Below, one piece after another: positions 38,342 to 51,001 of a stretch of DNA of 64,000 nt. Below the pieces are notes generated by a model. The model had not been told where the DNA came from and did no database searches. It was given only the letters and a program-made list of their open reading frames with translations. The stretch is from Punctularia strigosozonata HHB-11173 SS5 (lineage: Eukaryota; Basidiomycota; Agaricomycetes; Corticiales; Punctulariaceae): assembly GCF_000264995.1 (NCBI RefSeq), contig NW_006767442.1, positions 405,894 through 469,893 on the forward strand, given 5' to 3'. The translations under genes and the position numbers were made by a program. The stretch's first letter is position 1. Every line of letters begins with the position of its first letter.

Positions 38342-40027
38342 ATGGGCGCAACATGTACAGAAGACAATGCGCAAGCTGTTGACCAGAGCTCCTTTTGGGA
38401 TTCTAACGGGTTACATTGGGATGCGCATCGAATTGGTTGGACGATCTCGGGCGCGTGTGCTGCTGCTGTGAGTTGTAGCGCCATTCACTATTGCACGATG
38501 TCCTGCGGCAGGGACCTCACCTAGCAAAATTCTGACACCACGCTTTTGATGTCTTAGACCGTGTTGATCACACTCGTATCCGTCTTCCGACACTGTCGAA
38601 ACTACAACAACCCGCGCGAACAACGACAAGTGATCCGTATCTTGTACATGCCACCCGTTTACGCCGTTGTCTCCTTCTTCTCCTACCGTTACTTCCGGTC
38701 CTACACGTACTACTCCCTCGCCGAAGCCGCGTACGAAAGTGTCACCATCAGCGCGTTTTTGTGCGTTCACATCTCGCCAAGTCACGTATCCTCTGATCGT
38801 TGACGCCACATCCAGATTACTCCTCATAGAATATGTCGCCGACACAGCCTCTGGGCACTCGGCAGAAAATGCGCTTCTCCGGAAGGACAAGCAAAAGCTG
38901 CCCATCCCATTCTGTTGCTGGCGCTACCGACCTTCGAAAGCGTACTTCATGTACACGCTCAAGTGGAGCGTGCTGCAGTATGTGATCATACGCCCGGCGA
39001 TCAGCATAGCGGGCATCATCTGCGAGAAGTTCAACGTTCTGTGCGCAAGCGGAAGCTATAGCATCCATTTTGCGGAGGTCTATCTCGAGGCGGTGGACTT
39101 CGTCAGCATCTCGTGAGTTTCCGTCTCATCCGTTCGAGCACCCAACCTTTGTTTGCTGTTCGACTGATTCGTTATGATACAGCGTGGCCTTGTACGGCCT
39201 CATCCTGTTTTATGCATTAACGAGGGAAGAACTCAGGGGACGGAGACCGCTCGCGAAGTTTCTGGCGATCAAGCTCATCGTCATGTTCACATTCTACCAG
39301 TCCTTCGTTTTTTCCGTGCTACAGAGCCATGGTATCATCAAGGGTAGGTTCCATGTGGAACGTAAAGGGCAGGTAACTCACTACCTATGTCGCAGCGACA
39401 ACCTATTGGACCGCGACGAATATTGCTGATGGACTCAACGCGTTGGCCATTTGCATCGAGGTATGCGTTGCACATAAACTGCATTGTGGTGGGCAGTAGA
39501 CTAACAGTTGCGCAGATGGTGCTCTTCGCTGCGTACATGATGTGGGCATACACCGCAAATGAATACATTATCGATGGTGCACCGAAGACGGGTATCTTCC
39601 GGCCCTTGTGGGACAGCATAAACTACAGTACGCTTGCATACAACCTACCCCCGACACCCTGTGCTGACCATTTCGCTCTGTCACAGTGGATTTCGTGTAC
39701 GAGATCTTCGGCTCAGTCAAGTTCTTCTTCGATTACGCACGCGGAAAGCCGAACACACATGGTCCTCGCATACCTGTTGGCACCGACGGAACACGGAAGA
39801 TGAACTTCGCGGAAGCGTTTGGGGTGGAGGGGGCCTACGCCGGCGCACAGAAGGGTATGGGTAGCGGAGGTGCGAGAAACAGTCGCTCACACCCGCAGAG
39901 TAGCTTCGACGAGGGCATACGTCTAGCGCCCTACGGAGAAGGTCAGGACCGGGGGATGATGAGCGAGAGCCCCAGCCCGACGCATGCGAATGGATATGGG
40001 CGGGTGACCAGTAACAATGTTCGATAG
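38342..40027 (+). CDS. Ost-alpha/TMEM184 family membrane protein (DUF300)
   Basis: Seven-helix organic solute transporter-alpha/TMEM184 family; fungal members are vacuolar or Golgi membrane proteins of poorly defined role. The start is MGATCTEDNAQAVD at 38342, followed by a hydrophobic helix interrupted by an intron. Family signatures: RILYMPPVYAVVSFFSYRY, YESVTISAFLLLLIEYV, CCWRYRPSKAYFMYTLKW, LQYVIIRPAISI, and LAIKLIVMFTFYQSFVF with GIIKATTYW across an intron. A hydrophilic tail of ~110 residues contains DFVYEIFGSVKFFFDYARG, then disordered Gly/Ser-rich sequence ending TSNNVR. The order and spacing match complete family members. Confidence 0.9.
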
Positions 40028-40514
40028 ACTAGCTCTGCCGTTGACATACGATGAGGTGGGGTTTTCGTGCCGTGGATTCGTTGAGCTGATCGCATCCGCT
40101 GTGTTTCTGTTTTCTGTGCAGTTCATCGGACTATATACTTATTCTATTCCACTGTAGCAACGCGCTCTTGTCCACGGATGTCGCTTGTGATTGGTCTGTT
40201 TTGAGCATGTGGGTCCGACAGGCGTGCGAAACCTGGTCAGACGGTTGCGATTGATGGCCCGAGGGCAGGCTCGCGGTCGTTGCTTGGCACTCCGCCCCCG
40301 TCCCTCTTGTTCGCCCCCACCTCAGGTCGTTTCCCGAGAGACGTGCTCGTCGTCGTCCGTTCACTTTCCTTTCCCCCCTCGCCGCTCCTTCCCCTTTGCG
40401 GGCCACGTTCCTTATACCACAACACCCGAACGGGCTGACGATCGTGCTCTTTCCCATCGCCTCCTATTCACAGCCTGAAATCAGAAACAAAACCAACGTA
40501 TAACCCACGAAAAG
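40028..40514. other. Intergenic, promoter side of membrane protein gene
   Basis: Holds the 3' UTR of the TMEM184-like gene and a CT-rich stretch (40300-40400) likely belonging to the next promoter. No gene is seen. Confidence 0.5.
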
Positions 40515-42213
40515 ATGGCCAAAGGACACTTCCGCGTCGGTCATGCAGGCGCTCTGCACACCTCTATCCCCTCGAAGAATAGCAAGCGCGCGAGCTCCTG
40601 TGAGTAGCAGCTCTCTTTAGCCCTGTTAAAGTGATCTCGAGGTTCCTGACGGGCTATATGCGCCAGCCTGCGCCACTGGCGGGTTCTACAAGTCGCCCTC
40701 CTCCGGCCAGTCCATCTCCTCCAAAGATACTCTCGACATCACCTGGGACACGTCCTGCCTCAACGTCACCAAGGATGCCGTCGACATCTACCTCTACGCC
40801 CCCGGCTTGGACTCGTCGCGCATCCACGAGTGGGAGGCTGTTCCATACTCGCAGGGCTCATACTCAACCGTGCTCAAGCCCAAGTGGTGGAACGATACCA
40901 CCTCCGTGAACCTGCAGCTGCTTATCATCAACAGCGGTGACGCGCCTTTCATGGCCACTCTGCCCGCCGGCCCCATTTGGACGGCGACGTATGACCCGAG
41001 CAACTACACTGGTTCGTCTTCGGACACGGACACGGACACGACCGACACGATCACCAACGCGGCGGAGTCGAAGCACGGGCTCAGCAAAGGCGCGACCGCC
41101 GCGGCCGTCCTACTTCCGCTTCTGTTCATCATCGGTTTGATCGTCGCTGGCTACATCAAGGTCAAGCGCTCGCGCGGCAAGGACAAGCGCAAGCGTTGGT
41201 CAGAGGCGGTCGACAAGCGCATGTCGACCATCTCCACGGACTGGAAGAGCATGACGCCCTCCGGCGCCTCGGCCGCAATCCGCAACTCCATGGCATTCTC
41301 GCAACAGGGTGCCAACTCGCGTGCGTCGACCTTCAGCTTCGGCGGCGGCATGCGCGAGGCGAGCTTCGATACCCGCGGATCGACTTACGCCGTCGAAGGT
41401 GGCCAAGCGGGCGTCGGCGCGCGCGGCATCTTCGTGCGCGACGAGAGTAACCCCGAGATGTCGCAATTGCGCTACCCGAACGGTGTGAACCCATTGGCGG
41501 AGCGCGTCTCTCGTGTCTCGTTTGCGGACGGCACCCGGGTTTCTCGCGTCTCCTTCGCTGACGGCACGCGCCCCTCCATCGACTCGCGCCGCTCGCGCGT
41601 TACCTCCCGCGCGTTCCACACCGGCTATGTTCCCCCGCTGCCCACTCGCCAGGATTCGTCCTCAGCCTCATCGGATAACGAACTTCCAAGCGGCATGCTG
41701 AGCCCCACGCAGGCTCAAGGACCATTCACTCTCACTCCCGAGGATATCAGGGCCAGGATGTCGGGCGCCAACACCCAACCGAGGCCCAGCATCGACGAGG
41801 TCATGCCCGCTCTTACCATGATGCGCACGGGCATGGATGCATCGGAGATGCTGTACTCCCCTGACGCTAACGACGCGTACGTCGAGACCTGGCATATGCC
41901 CACCCCGCCAACACCTTCCCACCAGCCTGAGTCGCCCATCCCCTCGGCCACTGCGCCTCTCATGCAGATGCCGACGCCCTCCGTAGATTCGCCGTCATTC
42001 CCGATGGTTTCACCCGTCATGCCCTCCATGCAACTCGAGCAGGAAGAGAGCATGAGCCCGGATGCTCTACTCCGCGCGTACGCTACGAAGAAGGCCCAGG
42101 GAGAGACGAACCAGTACGGAATGCGGGTGCTCTATAGCCCGCCCGGCAGCCCTGCACCTGCTGCCAACAACCAGAGCTTCGCTGCATTCGGTGCGGACTC
42201 GGCGAGGCAGTAA
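40515..42213 (+). CDS. Single-pass membrane protein, extracellular domain plus long Ser-rich tail
   Basis: Not a named family to me; it resembles fungal surface proteins with a short beta-sandwich ectodomain (DUF7137-like) and may act as a wall or stress sensor. Two exons join at about 40600/40667, giving SCATGGFYKSP. The ectodomain has two Cys (SCATGG and WDTSCLNVT), an ITW strand, N-glycosylation sequons (NVT, NDT, NYT) and a Ser/Thr/Asp stalk. One membrane helix near 41105-41160 (AAVLLPLLFIIGLIVAGYI) is followed by a basic stop-transfer (KVKRSRGKDKRKR) and ~345 cytosolic residues rich in Ser, Pro and Met. The N-terminus at 40515 (MAKGHFRVGHAG) has no obvious signal peptide, so it may be a signal-anchor protein, or the true start may lie in an unrecognised upstream exon. 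The tail contains a perfect 11-residue tandem duplication. Confidence 0.75.
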
Positions 42214-43761
42214 TGAGGGACGACTGGCCAGCGCTAGTATCGAGTGGTGTAAGAGTATGGGTGGCGATGTGGTGGTCGCCTGTGGTGATGCCCCCTTCAT
42301 GACCCTGTCTTTGTGTCCTGTCCCAACGTGTCCCGGAGAGAGACCCATGTTCTCTTCACCATAACCCTCTGTCTCTCTCTTCCGTTCCTATCTTCTCGTG
42401 GCTTCAATCTCATTCCTCCCGTGTGCACCTCTCATGTCTCATTCTCCTTCTGCCGTGTGCCGTCACCTTCCATTTCAATTCCTATTCGATCTATCCTATA
42501 CCTTCTCTCCGGCAGGTCCTTTGTCCACTCCTGGAGTCCAGGTTCCGCCGACCCGAGTTCGCCTGCGGGGACAGTGACTTCGTCATCGTCCTTTTACCCG
42601 TCCTCCTTCGGACTTGCAGGGAGGGACTCGCGAGACGCAGGCGGTATTCCCTTCAGTCTACTATACCTTGGCCTTCTCGCAATATACCACTTCTTCTCGC
42701 TACGGCTGCCGCTGCCTCTACGCGGCCTTTCTGTTTATTCTATATGTAAATCTTCATCTCCCCTTGTCGTGGTTAAATGCGACCGAGAGGTGCTTGGAAT
42801 TGTGATATGTATTATTCAACTTACACCGATATTGAGACATCTCTACCGCTACGCCTTATATTTATGAAGTACATCATTTGTGGTGCACCTTCTTGGCATG
42901 GTAGGATAGCTCGGGTGTGACCCTCGCGGTCCCGGCGCGCACGTCGGAGCTATGTATACATAGTTCCCCGCACGCAGGTACGCAAGCTGGACTTGCAGAC
43001 GTTCAGATTGCCAAATTCGTTCGACTGAATTTCTGCGGTAGTTATGTTGAACAAGCTGCTGTAGATATCTACTGCTTGAAAGCCCTGCGCATCACGCAGG
43101 AGGGTCACCCCACACGAATGTAAGTACAAAGCGCTACTAGATGCCACCTTGATGCACGAGGCATGGACGAAATGTTCGTCATTATGACGATCACACCGCA
43201 GGGCTTTGCACGCAATAGCATGTCTGCTGCCATCGGGGACGCTATGGATCAGCTGCCGACCTGCGCGCCTCCGCCTCCGCCTTCGATTGCCGGATAACGA
43301 ATGTAGGATCGTGGAGCAGCGCGCTACGCCTCGCGTCGGTGGAAAGCACACAGATCCACTTGCCATGCTTAGGATCTCTCTCTCACCCCAAGACTTCGGG
43401 AACCCGGTTGGTGTTCTTTCGGCGAATTTGTCAGCCTGTCGCGAAGAAACAGTATAGGTCTACTCTGTAGCATCTCCATATGCTACTGAGGTTCGTAGCG
43501 CCGCACACACTATCTTTCGGGTCTGACGCAGTACGCGGATTATATTGGGGATGATCTGGACTTGTCATTGCGCTGTGCGATTCCCTATCGCTGCAAAAAT
43601 AGATCTTCTCTAAGGAGCATGTCGGTCTCCTGAAGACAGCTTTCGCTTCCCGGTGCACCAGCACCGTATGCGCACTCTGCGCACCCTTTGGAAGCCTGTG
43701 CCAAATTCTGCGTATATAAAGCTCGGTCGTGACGTGGCTTGTGATGCTCATATCCCTGATA
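42214..43761. other. Intergenic
   Basis: About 1.5 kb with CT-rich sequence at 42350-42760 and no coherent protein family on either strand. I see no gene. Confidence 0.5.
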
Positions 43762-46700
43762 TGCTTCGCATTGCACTGATATTTGCTTTTCTGGCCGCTG
43801 CGGGAACGCTGGCTCAACGTTCGATCCCTAACACATGGCCTCAAAATTACACTGGTATACCACGTGGGGACTACTCCCCTGAATGGCAGCACTGTAGGTG
43901 TCGTGACCAATGTCTCCGCGTATTCATGTTTATCGATATCCTTTTATGCAGACTTTGAGGTGAAAGGTGCACTACCGAACGTTACCAAACCGTTCGCCCC
44001 CCGGAGCTTTGCTGGCAACATCAAGGTCAACCGCCCGGGCCATGATAACGATACCCTGTTCTTCTGGGCCATCGAAAAAGAGCTAGGCTCGTTGACAGCT
44101 CCCGAAGTCGAGAGGAACGATAAACCCTGGTTGATCTGGCTCAACGGTGATTGCCATGATCCTTTCCCGCAACTTGAAGCAGCACGTAACCGATGAACAG
44201 GCGGCCCTGGGTCATCGAGCTTCCTTGGGTTCATGACGGAGGTTTTTACATTCTTACCAAGTCATCGAGATACTTCCGTAACACTTCATATGACAGAACG
44301 GACCCCTGCACGTCACCGCCGACTATTCGATTGTTGAGAACAAGTACAGCTGGGACAAGCTCGCCGACGCTATTTGGGTAGACCAGCCTGTTGGCACCGG
44401 CTTTTCCACGGCGGACACGACGGGATACAGTGCGTTCATCCACAGATTCGAGCCTACAATGATGATTGATACTCGTTGTCAGTTGCGGATGAGGATCAGA
44501 TGGGACAAGACTTCGTCAGAGTTTTGATGTTGCCAGCGATGGTACCTATCTGACCTGTTGCTTAGTTAGGATTCCTGTCAAATCTAGTCAAGGTGTTCCC
44601 AAGCCTGGCTAAAAGGCCGTTTTACCTCAGTAAGCCGTGATGTGTTTTTGAGTTCCCAGTATGTTGATTCAATCGTACTGTAGCCGGAGAGAGCTATGTC
44701 AGAAGCTTACGGTATTTCCCCTGAAAGCTAACTGACACCCACTGCAGGCCGGCACATATATCCCGTACATTACCAAGGCGATTTTTCAGAGGTAATCCTC
44801 CTTTAAGCAACGCGATAGAATACTGACGACGTACGCATTGCAGTCCCAAACCTCCCGTTAACCTCGTGAAATTCGCTATCGGTGATGGAGCTATAGGCGA
44901 TCTGGCAACTTTTGAAGAACTTCCTGCTGTGAGTCTTTGCGTTCAAGAATTTTACTGCAGTTCAGCAGAACAATATTGCGGCAGGTTCAATTAATCGAGA
45001 CGTACCCGCAATTGGTCAATTTTGACATTGATGTCCTGAACTATTTCAAGGAACAGTGAGCTATCTTCCATCTCTGTTATGATCGCCCAAATTCATCATA
45101 CCTCAACAGGCAGCATCTCTGCGGTTATGATCTGAACTTCACATATCCTCAGAATGGCCACTTCCCCACTCTGTTGGATCCGTTTGCAAGCGTCTCTAAT
45201 GACGATGCTATGAACGGCGCCTTCTTCTCTCGTGGGAGCTTCACTCTCCGCTCCGACTCCTGGCGGACTGCTATTGCTGAGCGATACGCTTCCCGAGCTA
45301 ACGCCGGAAAAATCGTTAAGCGCAAGCCAGAAGAACGTGAGATGGCGCGCCAAGCCTGGAAGCAAGAAAAGCGAGACCTCAGCCAAAGGGCCAATGGAAC
45401 CATCGATCCATGGTGAGATATCCTACGTAATGTCATTAGCAAGAATATTCAGCGACTTCCTAGGTACGGATGCTTCCTCTTGGACGAGCTGACTGGTAAG
45501 TAGTCCTTGACTCCGGTCTATGGAATCCCAACTGGACTGGTTTGCAGACTACGCGGTCAACTTCTCCTTCCCATGGACCCTCGGCGGGTTTGATGTATGT
45601 TGCTATGACCTGGACTCACCGGATGCACGTTGACGGCAAGCGCGTTTGCCGTCAGGTTTATGACATACCTGATGCGCTCAACCCGGAGGCTCCTTCCGAT
45701 CCTTCTGTCTTCTTGAACAGTGAGCATAGAGTCGTCCTGCATAAGGAGCCAATTACAAATGCGACCCGCAGATCACATCACACGATCGGCGTTGCACGCG
45801 CCAACCAGCAAGAACTGGACCTCCAGTTTCAATTATCCTTTCAATTCGAGTCGTGCTCAGAGTGAGCCTCTCCTTGTCTGTGTATATGTAACATTCTGAT
45901 ATGCGAATCATAAGTCCCTGGAGCCAACGAGTTCGGCGACCCAAGTGCGTAGTCTGCTCTATTGCATAGGTTCAAGTTCTCGTATTGACTAATTCGAAGG
46001 TGTACCGTATGACCAATATCCCCTGAAATAGTTGTGGTCACTGACCATTGAATGCAGGCCTATGGCTTTCTTGTCAGAACTTGCTGCGAATGCGAGTGCT
46101 CACCACGTTTCGATGGTGTTCTACTCCGGAAATGACGATGCGTTGGTTGCACATCGTGGAACTGAAGGTGAGTTGTCTCGTGCACGCTGAGATCAATTCT
46201 GTGCTGAGATCGACTTCCAGTCATCATTCAAGTAAGCTCGACAATGAGCTTTTCGCTGGAAGCGAGCACTTACGAACATTCTCACTGTATAGAACATGAC
46301 GTTCGGAGGTATACAAGGCTTTACCCGTGTGCCATCCACCCCATGGTTCGACGATGATGGGGTGCGTGCAGATGAGACCTGTAGGTGTCAGTTGTAAATG
46401 ACGCATCTCACACAGAACCTTGCCGGCATAGTACACCAAGAGCGCAACCTCGCCTATGTGCTTTTCATCGGCGCTGGACATCTAGTGCCGCAATGGAAAC
46501 CCGATGCTGTAAGACTCTTATTCTATCACGATCTGGTTTTCAGGGACGGATCATCTGGTTTTCACTGTTCAGGCATTTGTCTTCCTGCGCGAGTTCATTC
46601 TCGGATCGAACAAGACCGGTCTAGTTGTCGATCCGCATAAGCCTGCCATCGGCGGCGAAGATCCATCGATTGCGCCAGCTGATGTGATACCAGGCACGAC

Positions 46701-46833
46701 AGCGATCTTCTACGGCAGTGGAACAACAGTATCCAGCGCTCTTGTTGCCAGCGCAAGCATAGCCAGCTGGGAGAGCGTGGTTGTGCACGCGACCATCACG
46801 GCTGGTGCTCATGCCACTTCATTAGGGTTTTAG
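43762..46833 (+). CDS. Serine carboxypeptidase (peptidase family S10), secreted
   Basis: Secretory or vacuolar exopeptidase that removes C-terminal residues, most active at acid pH. The start MLRIALIFAFLAAAGTLAQR at 43762 is a signal peptide. The gene is cut by many short introns. The oxyanion region reads WLNGGPGSSSFLGF across an intron, the nucleophile is in GESYAGTYIPYI (two introns close by), the Asp in SGNDDALVAHRG, and the His in GAGHLVPQWKP. Other family runs are SWDKLADAIWVDQPVGTGFS and the NGPLHVTADYS strand. All three catalytic residues are therefore present. The C-terminal ~80 residues are Ser/Ala/Thr-rich and end in a mildly hydrophobic stretch, so a GPI anchor is possible but not clear. 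The stop is TAG at 46831-46833. The gene is convergent with the TPR-CHAT gene. Confidence 0.9.
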
Positions 46834-46999
46834 GTAGTAGACGGCAACGTGAATGGTAATCCGATGACTCGATGACAGGAAGTACTGGAATGCACTCGTA
46901 TTTCTGCAACACGCTTCAACCCCTTTACTTCCCCAATCCGTAGGCTTGACGAGGGAACAGTGATAACACTGCGCGAAGCCCTGTCCGGTGGACAGGCTA

Positions 47000-49900
47000 T
47001 CAAATTCCCAGATGAATATATGGTGCCCAGCGGGATGGCGCCCCCTGTGTTTGTCGTAGCTGTTGTACAGCCGCATCCAACGCATAAGGCACGACGTCGG
47101 GGTTCAGGGTTTGAGTTCCGCCCTTGAATAACTGTTCATAAACGTCCCTAGCAATCGCTGGGCCATCAACGTCTTCCATGGACCTGGAGAAGCACATCAT
47201 GGAGAAGACTCATTGAAGATAAATCAGAAAACCAACCACAGGGTTGCAATGACTGATTTGAAGCCTATAGACAGCATAGTAGCTGCAAGGTGAATAGTCT
47301 CGTCGGGTTGACCCTTTAAGATAACCGTAGATAGGCAGAGATTAGCATATATTCAAGGAGGTCCATTGTGATAGCCATACTTTGGCCCCTTGCGCCGTCT
47401 CACATGCACTCAGAAATGCAAGAAATGCCCGTGGCAAGGAGAGCCCTGTTAACTGGGAGATTGTAAGCAATCCATCGCGCAACACGAATCCATGCTCAAG
47501 TGGATCAGCCACGTCGTGGATGCCGTGACAAGCCAAATGGAGGATAGTTGTGTCAGGTAATTGTTCAAGTAAAGCGTCCACTGTTATACCGCCGCCCAAC
47601 GATGCGTCGTATTCTGGTCGCAGTGAAACGACATCTGATTGCGGTACAATGCGAAGAATCTCTTTCACCTCCTCCACAGTGCAAGGCAAGTCGCTCCAGG
47701 CGGTATTGAATGACGTTGGTGAAGCTGCCAGAAGTAATCTATTTTTCTCCAGGCCAAGAGACGCGTGAGTCCTTCGCGCTTCGAGAAGTGAGCTCAGTGT
47801 CGGGATATATGATGAAACAATGTAATTCCAGCAACCCGTTTGTGATGTTCCGGCCGCGTGGATAGGAAGATGAGCAAACTTTCCTGTTGGACACCACCAA
47901 ACTCGTGGACGAGCACGACCGCTTTTAGGCTGTTCGACGGATTGAGATACAGCTGATACCGGTCAGAAGGCATACTTAGTACTTACCTCTAGTCCCAAAG
48001 CGAAGAGGATAGGCCACACGACATTCGCCCATAGAGTGGCCAGAATGGCTTCGCATCCTCTAACCAAGGATGGTTTATCGTGTTTAGAAATTTGAAGCCT
48101 AGTCCGCAATGATGATCTCGCTGTTGTCACAGATCTGTGCCAGGCCTGGCTCGATTCCAGAAGCCATGTTTCGGTGATAGATGATAGAGGCAATATAATT
48201 CGACAAGACGGGTTAATGATAAGTGCGTGGCAAAACCGCGACGTCGAGACCAAGATAATCACAGGCCCCAACTTTGCCGCCGACATGAGCTCTTGGCAAC
48301 CTTCAGGTAACATGAATCGCTCTAGCCCAGGCAGGACGCGGATGTGACGAGAGAGTCTATCAAGATTCGCCATGTCCATTATCCTTCTGATTTGACGGAT
48401 CTCCTGTGGGATGTCAGGCGTTGATTGCCGCCAGGAATCCTCCCGCCGTAATCGAGCATGAAGGTTACGTATGCTTCGTCCTAGACCCTCTGGCAAGTTT
48501 TCAAACTGGTCGCGAAGCTGGGTTGCGAACGTCCAGAAGGCCGCACGACCTTGCTCAAGAAGTTCCAGAGCTATAGACGACTGGTTCATGGCTAAGGCAT
48601 GTGACGCTGCAGAAGTCGCAATGTGGCGGGCTTTCGCAAGCAGGCGGATGCGGGAGTGCCGTTCTAAGGCTAAGAACGCAATCCGCGGAAGTAGGCGGGT
48701 CGTTTTGCCGTAAGCTTCGAGAACGCGAGAGCGTGCCCATGGCGGAAGGCGACTGTACAGCTTGTCGACGCCTTCCAAAACAGGGATAGCGCGCGACAGA
48801 CGGACTAGAGGATTCAATAGAATATCTTCTCTGAGCGCATCCAAGAGATACTGCATCCCCCGAGCAACGTCGTGGAATGATGCCCCTTCCTCCAAGTGAA
48901 GATTAGCCAAAGAGAAGAGAATCCTGGCGCGGTGGCTATGATAAGGAGGCAAGGCGTCTAAAGCTTGGAGAAAGCACGCTTTTGATCGCACCGCGTCTGC
49001 TTGGTGTTTGCAGCAGCGGAATCTATGCATGTATACCTTCCCAATCAGGGATAATCGCTGCGATCTATGGGTGTAACCCTCGAGGGCGGGCTGCAACGAG
49101 ATCCATTCCAGTATGAATATGACAGCTTCGCCGTCCGAATGATGAGAAAGGCGAAGATAGCGGGCAGTTAGAATATCTGCCAGTGCCATCGTATATTTCC
49201 TTTGGGAGTCAATCCCTTGCCAAGCTAGCTGGAAAATCGTGGACTCGCCACTACTAGGCCGCCGCACGAAGGCTCCCTGGTGAACGTCGTTGATTGAGAG
49301 TGAGTCTATGGCTGGGGGAAGATGATCCATCAGCCGTGCTTCCTGTGAATCTTCAAGGTTCCCTTTCTCCACGAATCGTATAGTCAGGGTGTTCGCAAGG
49401 AGAATGCGGCATGCGTGAGAGTTCGAGACTAGATTCGATGAGCACATTCCGCGAATGAGAGATATAGCTTTGTCCAAGTCTTGTAACGAGCCAAACTCAG
49501 CGAAACGTAACTTGAGGGCCTCCGTCAACGTGTACATAATAAGCCACCGACGGGGGTGACCAGGTCCGCCCAGCTCAATGGCTTGCCCGAGCAGGCGGAC
49601 GACTTCATTGAGATCTTCGTGAGAACTGTAGTTGGTTTGACCAAACTGCACTACAGAACATGGTCCAGGTGTCAGGGGATGCAGCTCGGCTTCGCAAATC
49701 TCAGCATAGTGATCCAATCTGGCTCGCAGGCGAGGATGTCGATGGAGAAAAGAGGAGCGCCATTCATTGAATCTATCAATGAGGGCGTCGCAGTAGTGAC
49801 CGAGGATTTCCAGACTGTCATCCTCGAAAGAGGCGGAGATGAGTAATGCCCGACGGTGGTTCATGACGGCGTCCTCAAGATCGGCAAATAATCCTTTCTG

Positions 49901-50461
49901 CAGAAAACGCTGGCGAAGCGCTATCGCTAGTAAATGCATAGAGATACGGCGTTCTGGATCGTCAATTGAACATGATGCAATAGCCATTCGATGACACGCG
50001 ATGCCTTCCTCCAAGCAGTTTTCGGTCGGCGTTAATACGTGTTGGCGTCGGAGAGCGCGCCCCAGGACGTTCAATGCTTTGGATCGCGAGAGATGCAGAG
50101 CCGAAGCGTGTTCCAAGGCGAGCCTGGACAAATGTATGGCCTCCGCGAGATCAGGTATAAGCTCCCGTTCTTCGTAAGACAAGATCAGAAGTTCGGCGAG
50201 GGATACGGTGGCTTCGATGCGTTCTGAACAACGGGAATTGCAGGAGTCAAGAGCATCGCGCGCAGCCGCGAGGGCATCAATGAAATCTTGAATATCTCCC
50301 GTGCGCCAATACCGTCCGTCAACCGCTGCATCTCGAGGTTCACGGCTCTCCGATGTGTCGCTCGCATTCTTCCTCGAATCTTGGAAGTGAAAGTCACAGA
50401 AGGGTGAGATGCGGGCCGAGGTATCAGGAGTGTTAAAATCACTAGCTTGCCTGTTGAGCAA
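47000..50461 (-). CDS. TPR-CHAT protein (caspase-like protease domain)
   Basis: Four exons (50461-47987, 47929-47381, 47313-47238 or 47237, 47183-47000) join in phase to about 1094 residues. The N-terminal ~600 residues form helical repeats of TPR type (ALNVLGRALRRQH, YTLTEALKLRFAEFG, and similar). The C-terminal CHAT domain begins near RVWWCPTGKFAHLPIHAAG and carries the caspase-like dyad: His in TTILHLACHG and Cys in FLAFLSACETAQGAK. It ends with ETIHLAATMLSIGFKSVIATLW, then ARDVYEQLF. CHAT domains are caspase/separase-clan cysteine peptidases; TPR-CHAT proteins include separases and the Craspase subunit of type III-E CRISPR. Agaricomycetes carry many TPR-CHAT genes, presumed to act in self/non-self recognition or cell death, but the substrate is unknown. 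The start at 50461 is the first Met of the long frame; a short upstream exon cannot be excluded. There is no signal peptide. Confidence 0.9.
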
Positions 50462-51001
50462 CCGTCTTCGAGTGCATCTGCATAGATATGGTTCTGCTGG
50501 TTACATGAACTGAACATATGATCTTCAACGTTGAAATACGCCGAATATAGCTAAAGGTTGAGTTCAGCAATCTGTCGAAAGAGACCAGGAGCACAACGAC
50601 GAGAGCAATACGACCCTGCACAGCCTGGATCATGAACCGCAACAGGGATACGTCGTATAATTAGCATTAGGATCAGATCATGTTTCTGAATCCGAGCTAC
50701 TCATTCATGTTATGCTGGTTTCGGCCCTTATTATGGTAGAAGGTGGAGCGCGTCCAGAGCGCTTCATGAAGACAGCTGCATGTTCCTAGTTCCCTTCCTG
50801 TCCCCCATTTGAATCTGACTAAGCAGCCGCCACGCAGGCATTCTCGAGTTATCGGAGCAGGAGAATAAAGATGACATTAAAGGGCTACTGTTATGTGAGG
50901 GATAACATAGGATAGGTAGGATAATTAGATTATAATTAATAGTAATACAGAGCGAAGGTAACTTGTACGGAGCGGCGGAGCCTCATGTGTTCGATTTCGG
51001 G
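50462..51001. other. Intergenic, AT-richer
   Basis: Between the TPR-CHAT start and the transposase stop. AT-rich around 50880-50960. Fits the CHAT promoter plus the 3' flank of the transposon; no gene is recognised. Confidence 0.5.
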
